From NCBI GenBank assembly GCA_024811115.1, contig JAKOGH010000681.1, forward strand, positions 186,001 to 250,000: a stretch of 64,000 bases of DNA. The letters are read 5' to 3'. The translations under genes and the position numbers were made by a program. Source of the stretch: Terana coerulea. Its lineage: Eukaryota > Basidiomycota > Agaricomycetes > Polyporales > Phanerochaetaceae. Shown here piece after piece: positions 12,901 to 23,573 of this stretch. How positions within the stretch are numbered: the stretch's first letter is position 1; each line of letters begins with the position of its first letter. The notes under the pieces are model-generated. The model made no database searches. It was not told the DNA's origin and saw only the letters and a program-made list of their open reading frames with translations.

Positions 12901-14229
12901 GATCGTCGACAGAACTCTGCTTTGCCAGATGCACGGCCAAGTGCGACTGTAGTGCTCAAGAGAACGTCAGGCACGCCCTAGTGAACGCACCAAGCGTCGA
13001 CAGAACCCTGTTCTGCCGTACGCACTGGCGGTCGTAGCCGGTTGGTTGTGGGCTCGACTGTACGCAGTGGGGAAGAACGTCAGGCACTCGACGTTTCAAC
13101 GTCGACAGAACTTTGCTTACCGGACGTACCGACGCCAGGCCCCGCTGTCCCTAATGCCGAACCCAACGCGAGCCGATCTTCACGAAACGACTGCTTTGGC
13201 CGCCACCCACCGCAGCCCCCCAACGGGGCCCGCGATGATCCCGTCGCGCTCTCCAAATTCCTCTTCGCCACCCGTCCCGCGTCCGTCCGCCTTGAAGCTC
13301 GCCCTGAGTTATTCCTGGCCACAGAAGTCCTAGTCCCAGTCCCAGTCCCCAGTCCCAATCCACGTCTATATCCAAGTCCGGTGCGAACGCCACGGTACCG
13401 CAAGATCCCTGGCGCGTTCAAGGTGCCGCAAGGCACGTCCGCCTGTCGTGCGTTCGCGTCCGAGCCCGATCTGCGCTGCTGCACGTCCGCCACGTCGCAT
13501 CGGGCTGCACGTCCTTGACGGTGCCGACGCTGACGGCAGCCTAGGACACCCACCGTACGCGTCAGCTCCTTCAAGGTCCTCCAACGCGAAGTTAACCGAG
13601 CACTCACGTCCCCACCGCCGTTCGCCTCGTCTCGTCTCATCTCGTCTCTCCTCTCTCAACGCTTCCCGCCCACCTCGACTCAGACCCCAGCACCAACGCG
13701 CCCACTCGTCGCCGTCGCGCAGCACCCCGTCCGCAAAGCCTGCTCGCCACGACAGCCCCGGCGCATCACGCGCAAACCTGCAAGACGCAGACCGGGCGCG
13801 GTGGGCGACCATGGTCTTCTGTTTGGCGACGCGGATCCGCGCACCGTTCACGGTTTCACGTTCGAAATGGCACTCCGCGGGCGGGGGCCAGCCCGTGCTC
13901 TCAGGGCCCAGGCACCGCCGCACGGTCCACGTGAGCGGCGGCGCGCAGGCGCCGTAAGCTCCTGCCAGTCTGAGGCCCAAGGTCGTGACTGGGCTGCCAG
14001 CGCGAGGGAATATGAGAAGAAAAATGAAAGATGTAGATGATTATCTACGCTACTGGGTACCGACACTATAGGATGTTATGTACTGCTACTGAGTATGAAA
14101 CGAGGGGCGGGGTGTACAAAGACGAGGTCCGTACAAATCGACGAGGCGTAGTAAACAAGCTTGTGGGTCCATTCTCCATCCACCCTATATTAGCCATGTG
14201 CATATTCCACTCCCTAAACCAAAAGCACT
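9958..14229. other. 4.3 kb GC-rich gap with one tandem repeat
   Basis: No protein family was recognised here on either strand. Long open frames on the minus strand (for example 11957-12940 and 13366-13980) have the Arg/Ala/Pro-rich composition expected of random frames in GC-rich DNA and lack matching splice structure. The first 200-300 bases are probably the TEA 3' UTR. A degenerate tandem repeat occupies about 12765-13140, and short simple repeats (CCCAGT-type near 13333-13360, TCTCG-type near 13625-13655) lie beyond it. Confidence 0.5.
12765..13140. repeat. Degenerate tandem repeat, about 85-110 base unit, 3-4 copies
   Basis: Each unit contains AACGYCAGGCAC, then CGTCGACAGAACYYTG, then a GC-rich tail. 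Clear copies start near 12862, 12949 and 13060, and a weaker one precedes them near 12770 (GCGTCGAACAGCGACTC). The GGTTGGT segment also recurs near 12820 and 13038. It lies in gene-free DNA, so I see no coding role. Confidence 0.7.
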
Positions 14230-16276
14230 TCAAACGACCGACGCGAGGAAAACCGCGACCGCGCCCGCCGCCGCCGCCCACTGCGCGAACGCGCGGCTCA
14301 CCGGCCGCCGACGCCTGGCTGCCGGCGCCGGTGCTGTTGCTCCCGCTGCCCGTCGCGAGGCTCGCGCAGACGCCGCCCGACTTGCTGAGCGCGGACGCGG
14401 GCACGAGCACCATCGGGTTCCCGCTCTGCGCCGTCGCACTCACGCCGCCGCTGCCGTCCGCGGTCACCGCCGTGCAGCTCACGACGTCGACGAGCGCCTC
14501 GTTCGCGGCGTAGCCCGCGTCCGTGACCGTCCACGGCACCTGCTGCGTGCTGCCCTTGTTCGTGAGCAGCGCGAGCATCGGCGGCTTCGAGACCGCGAGC
14601 TGGCTCGGCGTCGCGGAGAGGAACTTGAGCTGTAAATGGGCGAGCCGAGGATCAGAGGAGAGGCGGGCGAGAAGGGGCGCGAGGGGCTTACCGGGGTGCT
14701 GTAGAAGTTACTGTTGGCCGAGGCGGCGGCCTTGCGGGCGGCGTTGAGCGCAGTGGCGTGCTGGACGAGGGGCTTGTCGGTGGCATAGCCTGAGAGCCAG
14801 AGTCTGGGTGCCCAGCATCAACACTGGGTATCAATGACCCTATGGTTACAATAATCCACTCACGCTTCGCGGTTAGCAGGGTCAGCTCCTCCAGTGTATC
14901 CTTGCTCTTGGCCTGAGCCAAGGTCAGTACATTGTATAACTTCTCAAAAGGGTAGAGACCAACCATAGTACATGATGGTGACACCATCCTGAACAAAGGG
15001 CCAGGCCATCGCGTTCTTGATAAGCTGCATAATACCTGTGAGGGTCACTCACAAAACAATCACAGACACACTTACCCCCCTGATCACTGGTCAAACTGGC
15101 GAACCGTGGCTGATCGTGGTTCTCCAAGAACGACCCGAGCACGTTGCCACTGTAGCTGCCGTTTCCGTACGTGCTTTGAGTCTGCTTGAACGTGTCGACC
15201 AGTACCGAGAGGTTGCTCTGCGGGTTCGTGAAACCAGAAACAAGCGAGAACCAGCTGGGATAGTCCAGCACGGCAGGCAACACCTCTGAGTAATGGTCAG
15301 AGGGATGTAGCGTTGCGATGTTTGGACGCCTGCACAGGACTCACTGGTATACGGGCCAACATACTCGGTCTCGTTCGCCAGCACCTCGCCGATACAGTAA
15401 ACGCCTGCGGCGTCCTTGAACCCAGGCCAGAAGTTCTGTCGGATGTGCTTCGCGGTGTCGATGCGAACGCCGTCGACGCCGTACGTCTTGACGGTGTTCC
15501 CAATCCAGTTGTACCAGAAGTCGACAATGGACTGGTCCTCGGTGTTGAGGTCCGCGAGCGGCAGGTTCGTGTCGCCCGAGCCAGCCCTGCTCGACCGCGG
15601 TCTGGTTGCCCGCGCTAAACGGCGGAGACGGGTAGTCCGTCGCGTTGATGAACGCCTCTGCGTGGAACGCGGACTCAGAGTTGAATGGCGTCGGGTACAG
15701 CGACGAGAACGCGGGCGGGTTCGTCGGCGCGGCGAGGTGGTTGATGACGACGTCGAGCATGAGGTACATGCCGCGCTTGTGCAGCGCGTCGGACAACGCC
15801 TTCAGATCCGAGTCCGCGCCGAAGTGCGGGAGTTGAGCTGCGTCGGGTCCTGCGTCCAGTAGCTGCTCGACGTCAGCACGCGCATACCGAGCACGCACAG
15901 CGCGCATACAGCCACTCACCCGTGGAACGCCTCGCCGTACGCCGTCTCCCCCTCCAGGTTCTTCACCGCGGGCGAGATCCAGACGGCGTCGAAGCCCATG
16001 TTCTGGATGTAGTCGAGCTTCGAGATCACGCCCTGCCACGTCCCGCCGCAGTACTTGCGGTTCGACGTGTCGCACGACGGGCTCGAGCCATCCGAGGTTG
16101 CAAACCGGTCCGTCACCAGCTGCAAACGCGGCATAAGTCGCTGCTCGGCGCTTCGACGCACACCCCCGAGATCTGAGACGCACCTGGTAGATCGACCGGC
16201 TCTGCCAGTCAGAGGCCGACGCCGCGAACGCCGCCGGGGCGGCCAGCAGCGTCGACAGCACGATGGACTTGCGCAT
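14230..16276 (-). CDS. Secreted GH13 alpha-amylase with GPI-type C-terminus (three one-base frame breaks)
   Basis: Hydrolyses alpha-1,4 links of starch and glycogen outside the cell. It starts at 16276 with a signal peptide ([17 protein letters not shown]), then SIYQ joined over an intron to LVTDRFAT. Exons seen: 16184-16276, 15920-16129, 15345-15862, 15076-15285, then several short ones to 14230. The catalytic set is intact: nucleophile Asp in [10 protein letters not shown] (near 15440-15480), acid/base Glu in CIGEVLA (near 15385), and the third acid in LENHDQPRF (near 15105-15125). [20 protein letters not shown] is rebuilt over two introns. After [12 protein letters not shown] the tail [20 protein letters not shown] ends in a stop at 14230, typical of GPI attachment. 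Reading needs one-base shifts near 15829, 15580 and 14300. The first two cancel each other, and the stretch between them is well conserved, so sequencing error is as likely as decay. Confidence 0.85.
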
Positions 16277-16930
16277 GTTGGTAGTGAGTGTCGTGAGGAA
16301 AGAGTGACGAGGTCAGCCGCCGGGCGGTCTGAAATTTGTAGGGCGACGGGGTGAAAAGACCGGGTATGAAGGCGAGTGCGGACTCTGCGAGGCCGAGACG
16401 CGCTAAGCGGAAGATAGAGTACAGCAAATCGAACACGAGCCTGTCCCGGTCGCCGTACTGGTAGCGCGTGAGGGGGGCGTGAGGAGGATGGTCGTGGTGG
16501 TTGAGAGCAAGCCGACCTGAGCGCTCGCCGCTCGTTTTTGACCCTGACGGTCGCAACATGCCGCGACAGCTGTCTTCGGCGTCGATCAGGAGTACGAACG
16601 TGGACACTTGCCTTTCCAGGCGACCCGGAGCCCTTTTATGGGTGTGAACTTGCTGTATCCATCACGGACTTGCCGGCGCGGCACTTGGCAGGGACCGCCA
16701 AAATGAAAGTCTGCAGTCTAAGTTACTTACGCTCTAACACGTTATAAGGGTAAGCACTTAGGGCAGATTAGAAGCATAGACCGCTAACACTTTATTGCAC
16801 TGAAGTCGCAGAGTCCTAGATGGTGCACAGTATGACGGTCTATGCCACACTGCAGCTAATAATAATCAATAATCAATCGGGCAACGCCCGCGGTCATTAC
16901 GCTATTATTATGGAGAGAAATTTAATCGAA
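16277..16930. other. Amylase upstream region and permease downstream region
   Basis: About 750 bases separate the amylase start from the permease stop at 17032. No gene was recognised. The part next to the amylase must hold its promoter. An AT-rich stretch with AATAATAATCAATAATCAAT near 16858-16877 lies on the permease side. Homology with the flank of the decayed permease copy begins at about 16930. Confidence 0.45.
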
Positions 16931-17031
16931 TGGTACAGTTGCAAACAGGTTTTACAATACAGAATTATGCTTTTTGCCGCCATACATGGTAATGGCGGCA
17001 GAATCATTATACCGGTGGCGGCCTATGCTGA

Positions 17032-19949
17032 TTACAGACAAATGATACGGGTGCCGAACTCGGCGATGCTGAATGGAAAATCGGAGCCAGGGCAAGACAT
17101 GAACATCAGGGTCGTGGGGATCCCAAGACGGTGCGCGAGCGCAGCGACGTTCGCCGGCGTGAAGGCTCCCCGCACCAGAATCTATACACCGCCAAATTTT
17201 AATGTCAGCGCCATCCATCTTTCTGCCAGCACAGGGCGCAAAGCCGCGAAGCACGCACGAGGTCAACCGTGATCTCGGGAAAAGCCTCGTCGAGGACTAC
17301 GAATTTGAAAGAACCGAGGGACCGGCGGTGAGTAAAAATACAACGAAATAGGACATATGCGTTGCCCCACATACTCTTCCAGTTGGCTTCCATCTCGGAC
17401 GGCACGCCCCTCTCGTCGTCGTAGAAGTGCACAAGCTTCATGCATGCGGTCTCCTCGTTCTGGCTCACATAAAGCATCTTGTGGAAAAGCACGTTGATCT
17501 GCGCGCGTCGAGATTCCGGCGCGAGCGTCGTATGTCATCACGCAGTCGGAAAGGGTTACAATCACATTCCACGCGAAAGAAAAAATTCAATGAGAAACAT
17601 CAGTGAGGAAGTGGAAGCGGGTGACAGCGGGAAGGCGTACCTCGTCGGTCTGGACGAGCATGCACACAGGCTGCATCCGCAGGCGGCGCATCGCCACAGT
17701 CATACGCGCGCCCCATCCGCGGGTCCAATGTAACCGTGTGAGCAGCGCGTACTGGTCGTACGCCCACAGCACGCCGTGCAGCATCCGCACCTTCTTCATC
17801 GTCCCGTAGAACAGCGCCGCAATTGCCACGGAGTACGCTGCGGCGTACCTGTCGGGCACACACACGAGGTGCATCAGCAGAGCAGCGGAGAAGGAGAAAG
17901 AGGGGCAAAGGACGCACCCGACAGTCGATGGGTCGAGCGCGACATTCCCGCCGAAGATCACCGCGGCGACTACGAGCGCAGACAGGACGAGGAACAGCGG
18001 CGTGCGCGGGCTCCGGGAGAGCCGACCGCGGTTGAACTTGAGCAGGAGGACCGAGAGCGGGAACAGGGCCATCACCGCCAGCCACACCAGCGAGAACCTG
18101 CCGCGGGATGTCTAGCTGTCAGTACACGCCGTGAGTCAGCGCGGCACAGCGCGGGGCGCACATTTTGGACATGATGGCCAAGTTCGCGCCCGAGGAGGCG
18201 TACAGCACGAAGCTGAACGCGGCGAAGGTGACGATGGAGTACGCCGGGGAGCGCGTGACGGGCAGGCGGCGGGTGAACAGCTGGGGCAGGAGCCGGTCCC
18301 GGGACAAACGCTCAAAGAGCTCACATGCCCCCAGTATGCCTGCGCGCAACAAATGTCACTTCACTCCCAGAAAAACTCCACACAGACAGACGTACCTGTC
18401 AGAACACCCCCACAGAGCACAACGACGGCATCCACGACGACCCAAATGCGGAGCCATCTTCCTGCGGCCTGCCCACATATGCGTCAGAAAGGGTCGTCTC
18501 GCAACATGCGCCGAGCCCGGGCCCGCACCTTCTCGGCAAGAACACTTAGCACATTCGTCCCGCCCAGGACGGTGCTGAGCGGCACATGCGCCAGGACCAA
18601 CAGCATGGTCAGCGAGTTGAGAACAATGGCGGGGTAATGCAAATTCCGGAGCACGAGCGGGAACCGCCCCGGCTTGATGCTTGATACATACGATGGAACG
18701 CCTGGGAGCCTGTGTGAGCATTCACACTTAGGAAAACCATGTGTAAGCACATACATTCGAAGCCTGTCAGCCCGAGGACGCTAATACAAATGCCGTCAAA
18801 GACCTGGCGGGCGACGCTCCCGGCCGAAACGGTGTGTCGCCCGTCGTGCCAGTTTTGACGGATTTGGCCGTTGCCGTTGCGGCACCAAGCGGCGATGGCT
18901 GCCACGGACAGGGCCAGCATGGTAATGCCCTTGCATTCGGTTAGCATATGTGGAGGAAAAAGCGGCCTAGAATGCATACATGGAGGGTCAAGAGCGCGAG
19001 CGCTATCCTCGCGCTCTCGCGGAGCCCAGTCAGGCTAATAAGGGTAAATATCAGTAAGATTAGGAGTGTCCCCACGACCACCGGAAATGGCAGGGTGACT
19101 TCTCCTGCCAGGTAAGATATTGCGGTCGCGGCCGAGACGACGGACATGGCAGCAAAATCCAGAAGGAGGAGCGACGCGCCGATCAACGCCAGCGACTTGG
19201 ACGACACATTCAACCTGGAAGAGCCAGTCAGCCACGAATGAGGCGTTCTGGAGCACGTCGGGCCACTGACAGATATGTGTACGGCGCACCGCTGACGGGC
19301 AGCGCCGACGCGAGCTCTTCCATCACGGGGCGCCACAGGAACATGACGCAGCTCGCGACAAGCAGCGCGACGGGCGAGCTGGCAAGTGGGTCCAATATAG
19401 ATGAGGACGAATTCGTCGCATAGCGTGAGAGGCGACGCACTAGACACCAGAGACAACAACGACGGCGGGTAACGCGTAAAACACGCTTCCGAGCACCGCA
19501 TTTCCGGCGAGGGCACTGGCGGTGAACTGGCCGAGGGAGACCGCGCGCCGCGCGCGCTGGATCTCCTCCTCGCCATGCGTTACGTCTTTGCACTCCAGCT
19601 GGATGCGGGAGAGGGTGCCCCACCCGGAAAATTCGAAGGTATTGGCGAGATGCAGGAAGCGGGAGGGCACCGCCGTGGCCTTCATTCCGCCGCCTCCGCG
19701 TGGGCGTTGGCGTTGGCGGCGAAGAACAATGTCGTACTGCGCGGAATCAAAGGAGGGTGGTTCCGGAATGTCGAAATAGTCTTGTTCTGGATGCGTATAT
19801 GTGAAGACGAACGACAACATGAAGGGTCGTAACTTACGCATGTCGAAACCCCTCGATGGGACAGGAGGTTCAATTGCTATCCAAGAGGACTGCGCCGAGT
19901 GGCTGTCCGCATCAGAACCCTCAGGAGGCGGAGACTTCAGTGAAGACAT
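17032..19949 (-). CDS. APC-superfamily amino-acid permease
   Basis: Membrane transporter for amino acids or related amines. ATG at 19949 (MSSLKSPPPEGSD); an in-frame ATG at 19985 is possible. About a dozen exons join in frame. Signatures in order: TFEFSGWGTLSRIQLECKDV, then SLGQFTASALAGNAVLGS (helix 1), SSWVYSP-type junction rebuilt at 19380-19445 to give VYSPVALLVASC, FLWRPVMEELASALPVSGAP, LNVSSKSLALIGAS, GEVTLPFPVVVGTLLILL, GSVARQVFDGICISVLGLTG, GACELFERLSRDRLLP, and SGANLAIMSKM. The cytosolic tail has EINVLFHKMLYVSQNEET, VHFYDDERGVPSEMEANWK, ILDEAFPEITVDLILVRGAF, ANVAALAHRLGIPTTLMF and ends SIAEFGTRIICL. I found no break. Its whole locus, flanks included, has an inverted decayed copy at about 3100-6440. 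Confidence 0.87.
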
Positions 19950-20330
19950 TTTAGAGGTGTTGCACTTCGTGCTGGCCCAGAACAAAGACAGTGAGGAGGG
20001 ACGTCGTGTCAGACCACCGGCCTGCGCAGAAGATCAATATCGGATCTTTAAACGACGGGTGCGAGGTCTGTTGAGGTCATTGGACCCGCAATCCAAACCG
20101 CGCAAGTCGTGAAAGGGCACTTGTTGCCGCCCCGGGCTGAAGCGAATGCGCTGTCCCCCGACGGAATGATGGCCTAAGGCGGAGATGCTGTTACTCGAAA
20201 CAGCACGCTTTTGGGTTTGATGGCGGTTGGTCTCGACGCGAATCTCACGCTTCAATAACAGGCGCTCGAAGCGCACTGCACCCTCCGATTCTATGATGTC
20301 ATGTATGTTGGACAGATGAAAAACATGACG
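19950..20330. repeat. 5' flank of the intact permease, inverted repeat of about 3100-3440
   Basis: The region upstream of the permease start. About 20034-20330 matches the plus-strand flank of the decayed copy in inverted orientation, sharing CGCCATCAAACCCAAA and the GCGGTTTGC motif. It probably includes the permease promoter. Confidence 0.7.
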
Positions 20331-21291
20331 AAAAAAGAAAAGAAAAATCCAGCTCGAGCATTGCCCGCGTTTTTGAGGCTCAGAATGCGACTGGTTACAT
20401 GGGCGCTCAGGACAGTGCCAGGGGGACGATGGGTGGTCTGGGTCCTGCGGTCTGACGCGAGCACCATGCCTCCAGCGTTTGCTGGTCTCATCTGCAACCA
20501 TCGCTCTGCGCACCTCAAACCCGAACCAGAAAGCAAGAACTCGACAATGTCTCTTGGTTGCCTCCATGTTGCAGTGTTGCAGGTCGAGGTTGCGTGTCCG
20601 GTGCTTAATGTCAGTGGTAGACGACGAATAGATGTGGCATCTACATGAAGAAAGACGGTACGCATGGCTATAATCTGAATGCGCTCCTCTTGCTCATATG
20701 ATCTTAAGGTTGCGAGCAAACGGTCACCGGGTCTGTCGCCAGCTCGCACAGGCGCGATGGCTGATTTGCTGACAGACTCCAGGAGCGTCTGAGGCGACCC
20801 CATCCGTGAAAGTTGCTGGCATTATCGACATCGGAAGACAACCTTGCACCATCCTTCGGCAAGCTGTTCACTGGCCAACAACTTAACAGCCTTCTGCACC
20901 TTCGACCAGCCTGCGAAGCGCCAATTTCCCCGAGTTTAACCAAGTATCAACCGCAAGGCGCACTTCTGGCCATTGCTTGCGTTTACCTCGGGACGGGACT
21001 CGGAAGCATGGTCTTCAAGTCAATGGGCACAGGTGCGTCGGGCCTTCCGCTAGGCTCGAAGTGACATTCACTGAGCAAGTTTGAAAATAGGCAGAGCTCA
21101 AACTAGGCTTGAAGTTTGCGCCTTCTAGATTCCCCGGGGCCGTCGACGCAACCCATCAAGCCGCAACGACTCCTTGCGAGTATGCCGAAAGGCTATGAAC
21201 TCTGTATGCCCGTTGGTATAAAACGATCTCGATGAAGACCGCTAGTATAGGCATCTCGAAGTATCTTCGAGACTGTCTTTGAGCTCTCGTC
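20331..21291. other. Intergenic region with LPMO promoter
   Basis: No gene recognised; the reading frames here are short and unlike known proteins. A good TATA box, GGTATAAAACG, lies near 21215-21225, about 70 bases before the LPMO start codon, a distance common for fungal secreted enzymes. Confidence 0.55.
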
Positions 21292-22483
21292 ATGCACCTC
21301 AGCACCTCCCTGCTCGCCCTCTGCTCTCTCGTGGCCTCCGCCACTGCACACACTCTCGTATGGGGTGTGTGGGTCAATGGAGTCGATCAGGGCGATGGCA
21401 GGAACATCTACGTCCGCTCGCCTCCTAACAACAACCCGGTCCTCGATCTTACGGATCCCGCTATGGCTTGTAACGTCGACAACCGAGGTGAGCCAGACTA
21501 CTAATCACTTAACAATAGTTTCGCTGATTGCACAATAGTCGTACCCCAATGGGTTCCCGTGAAGGCGGACGACCTCCTCACCTTCGAATGGTACCACAAC
21601 ACGTATGTCTCCTCGCAAATTCCTTGCGCTATGGTTCTAACTGGACTCGTATATTTAGCCGGGATGACGATATCATTGCAAGGTAGGCTGTTCCAATGTT
21701 GCCCAAGGTTCTGCTAATTGAGGGCTCGTTTCAGTTCACATCACGTAAGTAGCTTGTCATACACTTAAGACAACAGCGGGCTGATCAGCGGAATTTCCCA
21801 GGGTCCGATCTCTGTCTACATCGCCCCCGCCGCGTCCAACGGAACCGGACCAGTCTGGGTCAAAATCTTCGAAGACACTTACTCCACGAGCTGGGCTGTC
21901 GACAGACTCATCACCGCGCACGGCCAACACAGCGTGATCGTCCCCGACGTTCCTGCTGGTGACTATCTCTTCCGAGGTGCGTGCCCCAGTACATGTTCGC
22001 TCTATAGCCTGCTAACGTATAGACCTACAGCGGAGATCAACGCATTACACCAGGTCAGTTTCGATAGCCTGTAGGCGTGACTTGTTACTCACAACGACGT
22101 GGTCCAGGCCGACGCACTGTACGACGTGAACCCTCTTCGCGGCGCTGTACGTTCTCACTTCCCGTGCACCCGTCGCACATCTCACTAACATCCGCCTACA
22201 GCAATGGTACATCTCCTGCTCCCAGATCACCGTCACCTCCAACGGCACGCAGACGCTGCCCGTCGGCGTCACGTTTCCGGGCGCGTACACTGACTCCACG
22301 CCCGGCGTGCAGTGGAACCTCTACGACGGCTCGGACCCCACGCAGTACGTGGCGCCGGGGCCGGCGGTCTGGGAGGACGCCCTGGGAGGCTCGATCGCCG
22401 TCATTGGCATTCCCATCCTGCCGAACGTGACGAGCAGCGCTGTTCCGACGCCTGCTCCGACGGGATCTACCAGTAGCGATTAA
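21292..22483 (+). CDS. AA9 lytic polysaccharide monooxygenase
   Basis: Copper enzyme that oxidatively cleaves cellulose or related glucans outside the cell. Eight exons give 270 residues: 21292-21487, 21539-21602, 21659-21682, 21735-21744, 21802-21976, 22031-22053, 22108-22146, 22202-22483. The fourth is a 10-base exon. A 19-residue signal peptide ends at SATA, so His20 of [11 protein letters not shown] becomes the N-terminal copper ligand. The second histidine is in [13 protein letters not shown], assembled across the microexon, and the axial tyrosine lies in [13 protein letters not shown]. The body has [14 protein letters not shown] and [18 protein letters not shown], as in AA9. The protein ends soon after the catalytic domain with a short Pro/Ser/Thr tail and no CBM1 cellulose-binding module. 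Every junction restores frame and no break was found, so it looks functional. Confidence 0.92.
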
Positions 22484-22984
22484 TGGATGTATTATGGTGA
22501 ATAGTTCTCTGCACACCTGCCTGGAGTGCTTACTGACATTTAGCCTGTTGCAGACTTGCTTAGGAAACTCTGAGAGAATATCTACCTTCTATCATGCTCA
22601 CAGGAAGTACTGTATAATGTTAGTGTTGATCGCTGCAGTATCATAAATTTGACTTGGATTTTCTTCCTACACAAACACCACTGGGCAATGGACTTGTGCT
22701 TCTGTGACAAACCATCATGCAGAGAGTCGACATCCCTTGCATGTCTGCCATTTCGTGAGGATAAGCAGTCCAGTTTGTTATGGTCTAGAACTAGTCCAGA
22801 ACCGGATATATGGCTCTTTGGCTGGCGATCGAAGTGGAGGCGGGCATGGACAGTTGTTTCCAGAATCAGACAGAAGCGGACTGTCAGCCACCACTGTCCG
22901 CCTCTTGACCATATAATGTGGGACGGGTCGCTCTTTCTCTCTCAACACACAACCCCCACCATCACCACTAGAGGCCAACGTGAG
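22484..22984. other. LPMO 3' region, no gene seen
   Basis: AT-richer sequence with short open frames only. It holds the LPMO 3' UTR and then unassigned DNA running up to the minisatellite. Confidence 0.45.
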
Positions 22985-23573
22985 GCAGCGGCGACCGACC
23001 GACGTGGATGGACCGGGACCGTGTGGCAACACCCAGCATAGCGATGGCCGTCCGACCAACCTGCTTGGATGGACCGGGACCGCGCGGCGACATTCAGCAC
23101 AGCGACGGCCGTCCGACGCGGATGGACCGGGCCTGAATGGCGACACCCAGCATAGCGACGGCTAACCGACCAACTGACTTGGATGGACCGGGACCGCACG
23201 GCGACATTCAGCACAGCGACGGCCGACCGACGCGGATGGACCGGGCCTGAATGGCGATACCCAGCATAGCGACGGCTGACCGACCAACCGACTTGGATGG
23301 ACCGGGACCGCACGGTGACATCCAGCACAGCGACAGCCCATCGGTGCGGGTGGACTGGGACCGTTTGGCGACAGTCAGCATAGCGAAGGCCAACCACCCG
23401 TGGATGGACCGGGACCATTTGGCGACATCCAGCACAACGAAGGCCCACCGACGCGAGTGGACCAGTATGGTTTGGCGACATTCAGCACAGCGAATCGCGA
23501 TGGCTGGCCAACTGACGCGGATGGACCGGGACCGTTTGGCGACATTTAGCAAACCGACGGTCGACCACTGGCA
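22985..23573. repeat. Minisatellite, ten units of about 53-64 bases
   Basis: Each unit begins GGATGGACCGGGACCG or a close variant and continues GGCGACATTCAGCACAGCGACGG-like sequence (longest exact piece shortened here). Units start near 23006, 23067, 23120, 23181, 23234, 23295, 23348, 23402, 23455 and 23519. The first spacings alternate 61 and 53 bases, giving a 114-base higher-order period; later spacings are 54, 53 and 64. The long minus-strand open frame across it (22942-23481) is repeat read-through with no known domain. Confidence 0.85.

Noticed and set aside
11957..12940. 327-residue minus-strand open frame
   Set aside because: Arg/Ala/Pro/His-rich composition typical of chance frames in GC-rich DNA, no known domain, and it overlaps the tandem repeat.
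22942..23481. 180-residue minus-strand open frame across the minisatellite
   Set aside because: It is periodic because the DNA is, has no start context or domain, and unit lengths of 53 and 61 are not multiples of three.
22985..23573. Regularly spaced repeats suggesting a CRISPR array
   Set aside because: The whole unit is repeated with no unique spacers, and the host is a eukaryote.
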